Shown: one piece after another, positions 10,427 through 24,699 of the stretch | Numbering within the stretch: position 1 is the stretch's first letter | How the letters are laid out: each line of letters opens with the position of its first letter | NCBI GenBank assembly: GCA_019925105.1 | Contig: JAHGAU010000026.1 | Location: 124,001-188,000, forward strand | DNA from: Niebla homalea | Lineage: Eukaryota > Ascomycota > Lecanoromycetes > Lecanorales > Ramalinaceae | Direction of reading: 5' to 3' | Length of the DNA stretch: 64,000 bases | The notes under the pieces: generated by a model | What the model was told of the DNA's origin: nothing | Databases searched by the model: none | The model's input: the letters and a program-made list of their open reading frames with translations, nothing else | Position numbers and translations under genes: made by a program

Positions 10427-11722
10427 CTACTTTTTCTGCCTCGTCTCCTCAAAGCCCTGCAACACGCTCTTGGCCACTTCGTCGGTCTTCTCGTTTGCGA
10501 CCTCATCACTCACTTTCATCACCTGCTCCCCTTCCCGCTGGCTCCTACTCTCTCCTTTCCCCTCCACTACCTGGCCCTTTGCCATCGCTCTCGCCTGCCC
10601 TTCACTCACCTTCCCATACACCGCCATCGCACTCGCAATCATCCCCCCCATATCCCCCACATTGCCTGGTACCACCACGGCGGTCCCCTCCTTGGCCAAG
10701 TTCCCAAAGGCCTCCACGTACTTCTCCGCGACACTCAACCCGATCGCACCCCTCGCATCCTCGCCACCCCCTTGCAAACTCCCTGCCACAGCATCGATCC
10801 CCCTCGCCGTCGCTGTCGCCCTCACGAGGATCGCCTCGGCCTCCCCACTCGCCAGATTGATCTGCTCACTCCGCAGCGCCTCACTCGCGAGGATCACACT
10901 CTGCTTCCTGCCCTCGGCGATATTGATGGCGCTCTGCCTCTGACCCTCACTATCCAGGATCTCCGCCCGCTTGCTCCTCTCGGCCGTGACCTGCCTGTGC
11001 ATCGCGGCGACCACACCCTCGGGGGCATGGATATCGCGGATCTCGTACCGCAGACAGACGACGCCCCAATCGCGGGCGGCCTCATTGATGGCCTCGGTGA
11101 TATTCGTGTTCAGCGCCGCGCGCTCCCGCAACACGTGGTCCAACGTCAGGCGGCCGATCTCGCTCCGCATCGTCGTCTGCGCGAGCTGGGAGATGGCGTA
11201 CTCGGCATCCTCGACCCCGTACGAGGCCTTGTAGGCGTCGAAGACGCGGGTGTAGAGCACGCCGTCGAGCTCCAGGGTCACGTTGTCGGCGGTGATGGCG
11301 GATTGGCTGGGGATCTCCATGGCGGCTTCCTTGAGGGATTTCACGTAGGCGATGCGGTCGAGGAAGGGCACGAGGATGGCGATGCCCGGGGGCAGGATCC
11401 GGGAGAATTTGCCCATGCGTTCGACGATCCAGGCGGTTTGTTGGGGGACGAAGCGGATGATTGTGTTGGCGGGGAGGGAGGGGCGGGGGAAGTAGGTCGC
11501 TCGGGTGCCCGAGGATTGGGAGGAGGAGGTGTTGGTGGGGGAGAGGAGGGAGCCTGTGGCGGAGAGGAGGGATTGGTTTGAGAAGGCGCGGGGATGGTGG
11601 AGGGAAAGCGGAAGGGAGGGAAGGGCGGAGGAGGGGATTGGGGGGCGAGGCGATCTTGAGGAGGCGAGTAGGCTGGTTGCGAGGCGGCGAGAAGGGACCG
11701 TGGTGAGGAGTGTGGATGCCAT
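10427..11722 (-). CDS. Mitochondrial stomatin-like protein 2 (SPFH/band 7)
   Basis: This is an intronless frame of 431 residues. The first 75 residues are rich in Ser, Arg and Leu and lack acidic residues, as in a mitochondrial targeting sequence. The SPFH core follows: IIRFVPQQTAWIVERMGKF, LVPFLDRIAYVKSLKE, then TADNVTLELDGVLYTRVFD, YAISQLAQTTMRSEIG and an Ala/Glu-rich helix with AEILDSEGQRQSAINIAEG. These match STOML2. Members form ring-shaped scaffolds in the inner mitochondrial membrane that bind cardiolipin and prohibitins and affect respiratory-complex assembly and protease function. The C-terminal 60 residues are Lys/Glu-rich and variable. The promoter side faces the 15 kb transposon nest, which begins about 180 bp upstream of the start codon. 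Confidence 0.93.
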   Translation of the reverse strand: MASTLLTTVPSRRLATSLLASSRSPRPPIPSSALPSLPLSLHHPRAFSNQSLLSATGSLLSPTNTSSSQSSGTRATYFPRPSLPANTIIRFVPQQTAWIVERMGKFSRILPPGIAILVPFLDRIAYVKSLKEAAMEIPSQSAITADNVTLELDGVLYTRVFDAYKASYGVEDAEYAISQLAQTTMRSEIGRLTLDHVLRERAALNTNITEAINEAARDWGVVCLRYEIRDIHAPEGVVAAMHRQVTAERSKRAEILDSEGQRQSAINIAEGRKQSVILASEALRSEQINLASGEAEAILVRATATARGIDAVAGSLQGGGEDARGAIGLSVAEKYVEAFGNLAKEGTAVVVPGNVGDMGGMIASAMAVYGKVSEGQARAMAKGQVVEGKGESRSQREGEQVMKVSDEVANEKTDEVAKSVLQGFEETRQKK

Positions 11723-11900
11723 GATTGCGGAATACGAGGCACCGCCGCCGCCTCGAAGCTTGAGTGATACTCACGATTCAAGGGGACTGTGCGTGAGCAA
11801 GGAATATTCAAGGCGTCGATGTAGGGAACATCATTGAAATTTATGGATGGCGCTAATCGTTTCATTTTGTATTTTTGACTTCCTCTCCAAAGCCGCGACC

Positions 11901-11908
11901 CACTTCAG
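11901..11908 (+). repeat. Left 8-bp target-site duplication, CACTTCAG
   Basis: This is identical to 27201-27208, directly outside the inverted-repeat element. The identity extends two more C residues to the left. Confidence 0.65.
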
Positions 11909-11920
11909 GGGTATACACAT

Positions 11921-11960
11921 GACCAGGTCGGCTAGTAGAGCTGACCTGGTCCGGTCTAAC
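11921..11960 (+). repeat. Left 40-bp inverted repeat of the outermost element
   Basis: It matches the reverse complement of 27148-27187 at 39 of 40 positions. It begins GACCAGGTCGGCTAGTAGA and contains an internal 9-base hairpin stem. Confidence 0.9.
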
Positions 11961-12211
11961 CTGATATGATTTCCGGCTTAATATTATTGGTTAATTATAT
12001 TATAACGTTTAATATAGTATTATTAAAATACTTTTACTTAAAAACTAGATTTATCCCGGTTTAAAAGTAGTTTATAAAATTTTTTAATATTATTTAAGAA
12101 AAAAAATTTATTTAATAAATAATTAATATAAATTTAATAAAAAACCGGTTTAAAACTAAAATTAAACCGGGTTAAAACTGGGTTAAAACCAAAATAAACC
12201 CGGTTTATAAG

Positions 12212-12358
12212 TGTTGGTGTATGGACCAAAAAGTGTGATAATATATGAATAATGATTCTACCTGAATGTAGATGGGATCCTAAGGATTATCTATCCTCTA
12301 CGTATAAAGAGTATCCTATATTTATGAATACTCCTTAATATCCTTTATATATATAATA
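12212..12358 (-). repeat. 3' LTR of the minus-strand Gypsy element
   Basis: This is a direct repeat of 26720-26866. Its outer end (TGTTGGTGTATGGACC) is well preserved, whereas its inner end is reduced to A and T. Confidence 0.85.
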
Positions 12359-15300
12359 AATATTATTAAAAGAAAAAAGGCCACTGCTTATAATAACGTT
12401 TACCTTAATATTCTAATATAAATATTAATACTTAATAATACGTTATACTTATATTCTTATATTAAAATCTTACTTAATCTTACGGGGGCGGCCTTAATTA
12501 TGCTTAAAACAGAGCGTATAAAGAGTACCGGTAAATGATAAAGGCGTTACTTTAATAAACGCTAATAATTATTATAAAATAATACAAGGTTTATTATAAT
12601 AGGTAATAATGACGTTATTAAATTCAGGATAAATAATATAGAATTCACGTAATAAGTTTAAATATAACTTTAATAACGGAAGCTTACTATTATGTTTTAT
12701 ACCTTAAGTAGTTTACTTAATTAAATATTTATTATCTTTTTCTTTATAAATAATTTTTTTAATAATATACTCTTCCTTATTTTCGGAATCTGTTTTAAAT
12801 ATAAACGGCGCGTTATAATTAAGTTATTTATTAAAAGGGTTTTTTATTAAATTATTAATTAACTTAAGTATATTAATTAAAATAACCGGTATTATCTTTA
12901 TATTAATAGGTAATTCGAGCTTATATATAAGGTAATTAATTTTCTTAATAATAAAAAAAGGTTTAATACGTTATTAATATAGCTTATAATTTTTAATATT
13001 AAAAATATTATATTTATAATATAATTTTAAATAAATTAAATTATTAATATTAAATTAAATTAACTTATAACTTTAATTATACCGGAATTTAATTATTATT
13101 TATATAAATTCCAGCGTATTTTATGCTTTTTTATAGTTTTATAATTAAAGTATATCGTACTTAAGAATTAAAAAGGTTATTAAAAAATTTAAAGGGTTAT
13201 AAATATTCATATTATAGGAGATTTTATTTGGAGTAAATTTGGTTAACGTTAACTTTAAATTATTTAAGATACCTTAAATATATAAGATAATATTTATTTA
13301 GTTATAATCCGGATATATAGTTATAAAGTAATATAGTATGATCTTAATCGTTTAATTAATCCGTTTTAACTAATTATTAATTTAAAAATAATATACGTTA
13401 AACGTAAGAATATAAATCTTTATTTCTTTAAATATAGATTTCTAAAATACGGAAATAAATTTACGATCTTTATTTAATATAATATTAAAGGGAATATTTT
13501 AATTTTATCTCGTTAATTCTATTAATAATAATTTTACTTAATTATTAATTTTAAATTTAATATTATTAAGGAATAAAAATACCCGTTTAAAAAACTTATC
13601 GGTAATAGTAAGGAGTATATCGTAATTATATTAATTTAACAGAACGATAATAAAGTTTATATAAATAATATAAAAGATAATTAACGGGCTTAAAATTAAT
13701 TAAAGCGATCTATAAGGTATATATTTTTTAATTTAATTCAGATTATATTTAAAGTAATATATAATGTATTTCCGTAGTTATTTACTTAACCCGAATAGAT
13801 ATATTGAATTCGCTAATTTATTATAGGATCGGTTAAAGCCACTATATAATAAATTATTATATACTTATTAAAAGATTACCCTTTTAAGTTTATTAAGTAT
13901 ATATAATCATAATAAATAATTAACGGATTTTAAATTATAAATAAGGCCGTCCTTTAATATAAAGTATAATTTAATTTTTGTATTTTATAAATTTAATTTT
14001 TCCTTAATTATTAAGACTTTTTATAATTTCATTTATATTTTATTTTTTATATACTTTTCTTTAATTTACCCTTTAAATTCATTTAAGATATAAATATAAT
14101 AGAAAGTAGGTAATTTACTATTATTTACGTTATTAAGAATTCCAATTTTTATAAATAAAATTTACGTATTATTAATTAATCGTAAAAATACGTTGGGAAT
14201 AATATTTACTGAATCCGATTTATAACGTAATAAAATATTAAATATCGATAAATATTATAATACGTAAATTAAGCGGAGATTAAGCTTATTAATTACAGAG
14301 GTTTTTAAATTAATTTATTTAAAGATATTAATAATTATATTATAATTTATAAAGATTATATAATTAAACTTATAATTTTTTATTTTAATTAAATATTTAA
14401 TTTTACGTATAACCCAGATTATACCCATAATTTTTAATTCTATTAATTAATAATTTTTCTCGGTTATATTTAAGCTTCTATTAAGGAATATTATTAATTA
14501 TACTTTATTACGTATAATTTTTAATAAATCGTTAATTTCCGTAATATTATAAAATAATAAATTATCCTTAATATAATATATTATAGTTATAATACTTAGT
14601 TCCTTTAATATATTAATATTAATAAATAGGGGTCGATTAAGATTATAATATATAAGAAATAACGGTTTTAAAAACGCATTTTTTAAATCTTTAAAAATAC
14701 GGTTTTCTTCTTAAATAAATATAAACTTAATTTGAAATATTTTTTACTTATGGCGTAAACCGGTATACTTTGGATTTACTTTTCTTAAATCTATAATAAA
14801 GGAGATTTTACGTATTTAAAGCGGGGTAACGCGTTAAATATAATTCTTTACTCCGATACGTAATTAATTTATAAGATTAAAGAAAACTTTAAAGTCTTTT
14901 AATAAATTAAGAAATTTAAGGTTTTATATAATTTTAATTTTATTATTAAGCATAAATATCCTTAAAAAATCAATTCATTAATTAAGGAACTTAATTATAA
15001 AGTAATTAATAAATAATTTTATCGGTGAAAAATCTATATATTTATTTTTAAGAATTTAAAAGACTTAACATAAATAAATAATATACTCCTTTAATAAATA
15101 ATTAAAAATAATTATATTATTTATAAATATTTGCGTAAAATCTTATATTAAACGTAATATATTATTTATTTATCTTTATATATATAAAAAAATACTTTTA
15201 AAACCCATTAATATAATTAAAGATTCCTTTTAACCTTTATAAGAGATAATATAGAGTTTATATTAATTAAATTTACGTATAAGAAATTAATAGAAATAAC

Positions 15301-18300
15301 CACGGATATCAACTATAATAATATATTTATAATTTATAATTAAAGAAATTATTTCTTACTATAATAATAGCGGGTATAAATCGGAAATCATAATTTTATT
15401 AAATAATTAAATATTAATTATAATACGGCCTTTATGTCCATTTAAGGTATTACGTTAAATAATAAAGCAAAATATAAAAATTCCGTAAGTTATATAAATT
15501 AATATAACTTACTTTTATTATATATTTTATTTAAAGTTTAATTTATAACCTTTTAATCTTTACGCTTAATATTATATATTTTCTTAAGTTTAATAATTAT
15601 ATTAAATTAAAGAATTCTTTATATATATAACTTACTTTTAATTAATTTAAAGTTAATAAGTATATATTAATTTTTTAAAATATTAACTATAATATTATTA
15701 TCTTTAAAGATGTTATTGAATTCTTTAATAATATTATTTAATTAAATTTACGTATCTCCGTTATATATATAAATTCTAATACCGTTAAATAAAATTTATT
15801 CTTTATAATTATTAATTTATAATAACCGGTTTAAGTAAATCTTTAAATAATTAAAAGTTATAAAGATTATTCCGGAGAGTACGAAGATTAATATTATTAT
15901 TACGGTAACTTTATAAATTTATAATTTGGATTTTTAAGTTCTTTATCTATAAGTAATAAGTAATATTAATAAACTTAAAATTACTATATAGTAAAATTAC
16001 GGAAATAAATTATATAAAATTCCAAGTTTTATTTTACGTAATAAATTAACCTTTTAATTAATATCGTTTTTAATTTAAATAACCAATATTTTTAAGTTAA
16101 TAATATATATAAATACGTTACCTCGGAATCCAAGATTATAAGACGGTATTAATTACGGTTTAAAGATAAAATCCCGGGACTTTAATAGTTTTTTTAAAGT
16201 CCCTTTTTTTTAATATATAATTGGTATTTATATCGTATTATAAGTTAAAATTTAAGTTTATTATTTTATATAAATTATATATTATAATTGCGCTATTTCC
16301 TTTATAAAAGTAATTAACTTAATACTTATATTTTTATAAGTATTAATAATATATTTTTAATTATTAAAATCGACTATTATTTTATTAAAAGTTATAATAT
16401 TAATAACGATTAAAATATTAATAAATAAATTACGTATTAAATAAATTTTAATTAAGATTTTTCTTAAGGTAAATATCGTATTCTTTTTCCCCAAAAAGAA
16501 TAAATTAAATATTATAAATTTATCGGTAATTAACTTAAAATTATTAATATTTATAACCGGAATTAACTTAAGTAATTTCTGGATTTTAAAATTTAAATCT
16601 GAAATTTAAGAAAATATAATATTATAATTAATAATTATAATAAAATATCCGCTATTTATATAAAAGTTTATTACGGGTGAATTAAGGGTAAATTGGACTT
16701 TACTTATAATATATTAATATACCTTAAAAGCAAAACTTATAAAGTATATACTCCTTACTACGGTAAAACTAATAATTATAGGTAATATATTATTAATTTA
16801 TTAAGTTTACGTATATTAATTATTAACGGATTAAATCCGTTAATTCGGCGGAAAGGTTTTAAAAGTATTTAAGTTTACTTTTTTTAATTTCTAATAATTA
16901 TATTTAAGATAAATAAAAAATTTATTCCATAATAAGTATTTTAATACGTATTTAATATATTAATAATATACGGGGAATAAATATACGAAATATACCTTTT
17001 TTATAGTAAAGTTATTATTATCTTAAAATCCTTTTAATTCCTCCATATTAAATAACGTATTCTTTTCTTTTTTATCCTTAAATATAAAGGCTTAATTAAT
17101 CCTTTATTTTATACGGCGCGTTTAATATTTAAAATCGAACCCTCTTTTTAAGGGCCTTAATTTTCCTTAATTTAATATTAATATTTTCTTTTATAATATT
17201 AAGGGGAATTATCGTTATCCTTTTTTTTAAAAGCGTATATTATAAGCTTTATTTTATTTATACGTTTAAAAGGATAATGTTAATAATTAAAAAAAAGGAT
17301 TAATTTCTGAATTTTCTATAAAATTCCGGTTATTTTAAAATAATGTATCCGTTTTATAATTTTACGGATATATTTATAAAGGTATATAATATTTAATAAC
17401 GTAAGCTTATTAATTATATTTAAATTTATTTATAAGTTTAAAATAATTATTAATAATAATAATTATAATTAATAATTATAAAATTTATTAAAATTTTAAG
17501 TTTAACCCGTTATAAATAAACGTAAGTTAATTTTAAATATTATTAAAATTTAACGTATATATAGCCCGTAGAATAATCTACGTATATTTATGGGGCTCTT
17601 AATTCTGAAAAATATTATTTATAATATACTTTTCGGTAATCAGAATATTTAAATTAACTTATTAAAACGGCTTAAATTTAACGATAATTTAAAAAGTTTA
17701 TTTAATTAAACCGTTATTATATTTAATGAATCGTTTCTTAATATTTAATAATTCTATAATATATTACTTAAGAATAATATTTCTTAAGTATAATTATAAA
17801 TTATTCCGTAATAATTATATATCTATTATTTAAGTAATATCCTTTAATTAATTAATAAAGATATATATATTCCGGAAAAAGGTATATTTCCCGGAATACT
17901 TAATTATAGGAATTATATCGGAGGACTTATTTTTATAAAAAAAGTTAAAAAATCTGATATTATTAAGATTAAAATTTATTAATCGGTTTAATTATAAGCT
18001 TTTTATTAATTATATTACATTATTAAAAGGAAGGAATAAATTATTATTAAGATTATTTTATTATTAATTTTATATAATAACAAGAATTAATTCTTAAATT
18101 ATACCCCGTAATTATATTATTTATTTTTCGGTAAAATTTATTATTTTTAACCGATTAAACGGATTAATAAATTAAATGAAAATTGCTTTTTTAATAAAGG
18201 TATTTTTTATTTAATATAATAAACCTGGTTTTAATAAATTTAATTCTAATATATTAAATTTATTAAGCTTAAATTCTAATTTAATATTTAAAGCCGGAAA

Positions 18301-18807
18301 AGAACGTTATAATATTAATATTAATATAAAAGGTAAATTTAATAACTATTATAAAGGTAGAAAACTATTTAATAAAAGTAATAATCTTATAATATTAAAT
18401 TTTTAAGGACTTTAATTATATTAACGTAATTTAAACCTATTTAACTTTATTAAAGTTAATAACGATTTATATAATAATTATAACGATAATAAAATATCTT
18501 TAAAGTATAATAGATTACGTTAAAGTATTATAAGATTTAAAATCCAGTTTTTAAAAATTAGATTAAAAGGAGTAATAAATTTTATAACTTTAAAAGATTT
18601 TAACCGAAATAATTTACCTACGGTAAATATAATTTTTAAATTGCTTAATTATTAATTATTCTTAATTATTTAAATAATTTTTTCTAAAGTTAAATAAAAG
18701 ATCGTTACGGTTATTAAGTTACCGGATTTTAATAAAGCGTCCAATTAATATATTAAAGTAATAATACTGGAATCCGGTAATGCTTAAAAGGTTTATAATA
18801 TATATAT
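12359..18807 (-). pseudogene. Degenerate gag-pol body of the minus-strand Gypsy element
   Basis: The stretch is extremely AT-rich with stops in all frames. A minus-strand reading near 14,641-14,700 preserves the FKDLKNAFLK and NLNRPLF segments of a Gypsy RNase H region. Shorter traces near 13,700-13,850 are compatible with an integrase zinc-binding region, but I could not fix them. No other gene can be seen in this 6.4 kb. Confidence 0.7.
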
Positions 18808-18812
18808 TTTTT

Positions 18813-19172
18813 TGTTAGCAGCTAGCGCCATCTCTGCGCCGGCGCTGTAGTGGTGCGCCATACTGCTACGCCAAGGTAGGCCGTTAGGCCTTAGTAAAAG
18901 GCCTTGGCAAAAGGCCTTGGTAAAGGGCCTTAACAAAGGGCCTTAATATACGTCATTTATAAACCGTAGTTCAACAGGCGTAAAGCGGGGTAATTATTAT
19001 TTTTACCTTAAGTAAAGGTTATATCCTAGTTCTTTCTAAGTTCCTTAAGAATTAATCTTATTATTAATTTACTTATTAAAGTAATACTTAAGTATTTAGA
19101 CCGTAACGTTATATCTTTTATATTTACCTTTATTAATCCCGCCGGCATACCATTAACGGAGTTAATTTAATA
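18813..19172 (+). repeat. 5' LTR of the chromodomain Gypsy
   Basis: It is 360 bp and starts TGTTAGCAGCTAGCGCCATC. The first 100 bp is GC-rich and apparently unmutated, while the 3' part is strongly AT-shifted relative to the other LTR. Confidence 0.92.
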
Positions 19173-21089
19173 TTTTAATTTTTCTTTTTTATTAAGGAAA
19201 AGGCTTAACGTTATCGTTATAATAAATATTTAATTAACTTAATAAACTTTAGAATAAAAAGGCGATATTCGCCCTTTAATTAAAAATCTTTTTATTATAA
19301 TTAAGTAAATTAAAGCAACGGAGTATTACCGTAATATTACGGCTTAATAAGTTTAACTCCTAGAACTATAGTTTAAAGCTAACCGACTTAAGGTTAAGAA
19401 CCATATTTATTAAAAGTATATATTTAACCACATTAATATATAATATAAAGGTTTACGCTCCGGGATTCTCCCCCGCGTTAACCCTACTATAAAGCTTTAT
19501 ACCGATAACGTACCGTTAACGGCCTTTATTTTGCCCCGTAAAAATAAGTTTTTTTATCCGGAAAAACTTAAATTATATTAAAATAAGTCTAAAAGTAAAT
19601 ATTAAATATAATTTATTAACTTAAAGAGATAATTTATATTTTATTTTAAGTACTTCTTTATTAAGAGAAAAAAGGTAATTTTTTATTTAAAGTTTATCTT
19701 TTATAAAATTTTTAATTTACCGGACGAAAAAATTAATAGAATAAATTATTAAAAGCTTAAGGATAAACTCCTGGACCTAATAATTAATCCGGAAAACTGC
19801 TGGCTTACTTATTATAAACGGTTTAAGGATATTAAGTAACGTTTTAATTAAAAAATAACGTAATTCCGTAATACTTTAAAGACTATAAAAAAGGACTTAT
19901 TATTATTATTAGATAAATTTTATACTTATATATTTTTTATAAAATTTTTATTAAAGCTTAAAATTAAAATCCTCGTAATTAATAAGGTATTAAAAACCCG
20001 GGATAATATCGTAACGGCGGTAATTATATAAGAGAATAACTTAAAGCGTACTATTAATAATAATTAAAAAATTAATAAGGGTAAATCCCTTAAAAATAAG
20101 GTATTTAAATTTGGTTCTGATAACTTAAAGCCGGCGTATATTTTTATTAAAATTAATTCTCGCGGTTAAAAGCGTAAAATTATACCCGAAAACTCTAATA
20201 CCGCCCTTAAAATAAATAAGAATATTAAGTATTATATATATTACGGAAAAAACTATTATATATTTAATTATTTTATTATTTTATAAAATAAAATCTTAAT
20301 AATAAGCGTAAAATCCTATAAAAAGGATAATACGTTAAAAAACGATAAAGCTTCAATGGCGTTTTAAGGTTGGAGTTAATAAAAAAACAGTTAAAAATAT
20401 ACCTAGCTTTTATTATTAAAGGTTAAATAAGTTTTCAGGATAATCCTTAATTATTAAGTATATTAATTAATATTAAAGCTTAAATAAATTTAATTTTATA
20501 AATATATATGGTTTAATAAGACTTATAATTAACTTCCGCCGTTTTACTATAAACGGCTTTTCTTAATAATAAGTAAATCTTTTATTATAGTATTTATTAA
20601 TTATAATATTATTTAATTAATAATTAAAAGTAATAGAAATAATATAAAATATTCTTTTATATTATTAATTAAAAAGGTTTAAATATAATCTTTAATTTAT
20701 TAACCTTATATATTTTATAAATAACAATCGATTTAACGGCGGATAAATAACGCTTTAAAGTTAATTCTTATAAATTATAGATTAATAATATCTATAACTT
20801 TAATTAAAGTTTAATAAAAATTAATAAGGTCTTTATAATTGTTTATATTAACGTAATAACGGAGCGCTTAAAAGTACTATAAATCCCTTAAAGTAATTTA
20901 ACGTATATAAGTACTATAAAAGACTTTATTAACCGGAGTATCCCGAAGGAATTAAACGAATATATAAATATTTTTTTTAATAATATAGTTAATACCTTAT
21001 TTAAATTAAAACAGGGAGATTATATTATTAACTTAAATAATAAAAAATTATTATATAATCCCTTATATAATTTATCTCGGGTAGAATTA

Positions 21090-24000
21090 ATAAAGCTCCG
21101 GCGGTATCTTAAAAATATTATAACCCGGGATTAAATTTATTACTTAACGTCGCCCGTAGGCGCCCCGATCCTTTTTATATTTAAGAAAAACAATGGCCTT
21201 TATCTTTATATCGATTACCGTAGGTTAAATACGGTTATAATTAAAAATCGATACTTATTACCCTTAATTACCAAGACCCTTAACTGGTTAAATAACTTTA
21301 AACGGTTTATTAAGTTAAACCTTAAGGATATTTATTACCGGTTACGGATTAAGTCTAACGATAAATAAAAGACGGCGTTTTATATACGTTATAATTACTT
21401 TAAGTATCTTATTATACCGTTTAAATTAATTAACGTTTTAACGACCTTTTAAGCTTATATTAATTATATCCTTATTAATTTTATTAATATAATTTATATA
21501 ATTTATTTAAATAATATTTTAATATTTAATAAGAATCCGGCGGATTATTAACGTTATATTTAATAAGTTTTTAAGTAACTTCGTTAATTCTAGCTTTATA
21601 TTAACTTTAAGAAGTATTAATTTAATATTATTTAAATAAAGTTCTTAAGGTTTATCGTTTTTATTAAAGGAATTTAAATAAATTAAGAGCGTATTTAAAT
21701 TATTAAAAATTAACTTACTTTAAAAATTTACCGGGAAATATAAATCTTTTTAAGTTTTATAAATTTTTATTATTATTTTATTTATAAATATTTAAAAATA
21801 ATTAAGCCTTTAATTAATTTACTTAAGGGTAATAAAAAAAAGAAGAAAACTAGCCCGTTAAAGTAAAATAATACGGTTAATACGGCGTTCCGCTAGCTTT
21901 ATAAAATATTTATTAATACGTTATTATTCTATTATTTTAATTTAGAATAAAGGGTATAAATAAAAATTAATATATCCAATTTTATTATTATAAATATTTT
22001 ATCTTAATAGTTTAAGGAAAATTATTAACGTTTAATTACGTATTAATTTAGAAAAATAATTTTTATTAAATAAAATTATAAAACGTATAATTAAAAGCTT
22101 TTCGTTATTATTATAACGTTTAAGTAATAATAATATTATTTAAAAAGGAGCCTTAAAGCTATTTAAATATAAATAAATTATAATAACTTTTAAGGATTTA
22201 TAAAATAGTTAATATTAAGCTTACGTTAAGTTAAATAAGCCTTAAAACTTATTAATTATAACTTTAAAGTATTTTATTATTAAAATAAAATAAACCCTAT
22301 TAATCCTTTATTAAGACGTTTAAACTATAAAGGAATCTTACCTTTTAATATTACCTTATTATTTACCTTATAGAATAAGCTCGTACTTTAATCCGATAAA
22401 TCGGTAAAACGCCGGTAAATAATAATTATTAATTATTAATTATTACTTACTTTAAAAGGTATTTAAGTTATTATTCCGTAAAAAGAGATTTAATAATTAC
22501 TTAAAGGGCCTTATAAGGAATCCAGGCCGATTAAGTTGCTTATTAAGGATTTATAGGTTAACGATATATTTATATATAAGATTAAGGACGATAATATAAC
22601 GCCAATATATTCTTATTAAGGTTATAATAATACTTGGAAACTTAATCTTAATAACCTTATTATTTATAAGGGCCGTATATATATCCCCCGGGATAAAGCG
22701 GTTAAAAAAAAGCTGATTAATAAATATTATAATAATCCGTTAATGGGCCACTTTAAAGCTAAAAAAACTTACGAACTCCTGGCCCGTAAATATTATTGGG
22801 ACGGTTTAAAGGCTTAAGTTAGTAATTATATTAAAACGTATAATATTTATTAAAGGATTAAGGTACTACGTTACCGTTTTTACAGTGAATTTACTTTATT
22901 CCCTTAACCGGTTATACCCTAGAAAGAATTTAATATAGACTTTATTATTAACTTACCTATAAGTAAGGTTAAAGGTAATATTTATAATTTAATTTTAATA
23001 ATCGTAAATAAATATATAAAGATATATAAATACCTCCCCGTTATAAAATAAATTAATATTATTACGTTAATAAACCTTTTCTTTAAAGAAATCGTATTAC
23101 GTTATAATATGCCGGCTAGAATCGTAATTAACCGGGGGTCTTTATTTATTAATAAATTCTGGGGTTTAATATATTATTATATAAAAATAAAGCGTAAATT
23201 AAGTATTGCTTTTTATCCGTAAACGGATAATTAAATAAAGCGTTAAAATTAAGGCCTTAAATAATACTTAAGGACCTTCGTTAATTCCGAGTAAATAAAT
23301 TAAATAAAATTATTCCCTTTAACTAAATTTATTTATATAAATTCAGAATACTTAACTTTAAGCTATAGCCCTTTTATAATAATATATAATTATAATCTAA
23401 ATATTTATTTTAAACTTAAGGATAAACTTATAGAAAAAGAAATACCTATAATAAAAAATAAGGTTAAAATATTATATAAAATATAATTAATATTAATAAA
23501 TTAATAACGCTATATTATTAAATTAACTTAAAAAATATATAATAAAAAATATAAGTTAAAATTATATAACGTTAATAATTTAATAATATTAAATATTAAA
23601 AATTTTAAGTTAAAGTAACTGAATAAAAAACTTACGCCTTAATTTATGGGACCTTTTAGAATTAATAATAAAATTAGAACGTAAACGTACCGTTTATTCC
23701 TTTTTATTATTTATTAAATCCACCTTATTATTTATATTTTTCTTTTAAAGTTTTATTATGCTTACGTTAATAATTAAACGGCGGAGGCTATAATATAAGT
23801 ATTTAAATTAATTAATAATAAAAAGGAATAAATAATCGAAGAAATTATTAATAAGGTTAAAAATAAAAAAGGCGTTTAATATTAAGTTAAGTAAATTAAT
23901 TAAGGTTTTAAATATAATTAATAAATACCGGAAACGGACTTAAAGTACTCTTAAGAATTACGGGAATAATATAATGAAACAATACGGAGTAAAAAGAAAT
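21090..24000 (+). pseudogene. Degenerate pol polyprotein: reverse transcriptase, RNase H, integrase, chromodomain
   Basis: Reverse transcriptase traces include SPVGAPILFIFKKNNG, YLYIDYRRLN (about 21,145-21,220), LKDIYYRLRIKSND (about 21,320) and a YLNNILIFNKNP segment (about 21,500) where YLDDIL would be expected; Asp-to-Asn is the RIP direction. The integrase zinc region reads NPLMGHFKAKKTYELL and RKYYWDGLKA (about 22,740-22,815). Its core includes FNIDFIINLPISK and LRYNMPARIVINRGS with IAFYP. A chromodomain follows near 23,820-23,970 (EEIINKVKNKKG and later remnants). A gag zinc knuckle trace with most cysteines lost lies near 20,228-20,290. Frequent TAA/TAG stops replace CAA, CAG and TGG codons. 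Confidence 0.85.
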
Positions 24001-24699
24001 ATAAATAAAATTATAACGTTATAATGGCGGAAATTATATATATGGTTAATAATTATATATATAATTAATACTATAATTACCTAGTTTTTATACGTTATCT
24101 TCCCGTAAGATTATTAGAGTTTAAGCTTTAATTAATAACTTTACTTATTACGGATACTATATACGCGGATAAACCGGCGTTACGAAAACGATTATCTTTA
24201 TTATAATATTATATTTAATAAAAGTAACTTTAATAATAGTTATAATAATATTAAAAAAGGTAAAAAAACGCAGGCGTTAAATTATAAGCGCTTAATATAC
24301 TATTAAAGAAATATTAAGTAAATAAAATTAAAAAAATAAAGTTATTTAAGGTAATAAAAGATTAATAAGTATATTTATTAAGTTTATATTAACGCGCCGG
24401 TAACTTTAATAATATCGTCCGCTTTATTACTTTTTAATAATATATAAATTATAAGTGTTTAACGTTTAACGTTGTTAGCTTTAATATTTAACGTTAAACT
24501 TTAATAATATTAATATATAAAAATAAAAGAATAATCTATAACTTTATATTAATACGGGCCCTTTTCCTTTATAAATAAGTTAACAAGGTTAAGAATAAAT
24601 ATAAAGGTATTATATTTTCTTTATTTTCCTCTTTTTCCTCCTTTCTGCCTTTTTCTCCGCCTTAATTAAAGGCCTCTTTTTAATATTATTCGCCGGAAA

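Noticed and set aside
10234..11581. Long plus-strand frames at 10,234-11,581
   Set aside because: They are antisense shadows of the stomatin-like gene, created by its high GC content.
18830..18905. CRISPR-like or tandem repeat in the GC-rich patch of the left LTR (AAAGGCCTTGG units)
   Set aside because: It is part of the LTR, matched at 26,160-26,285, in a eukaryotic genome.
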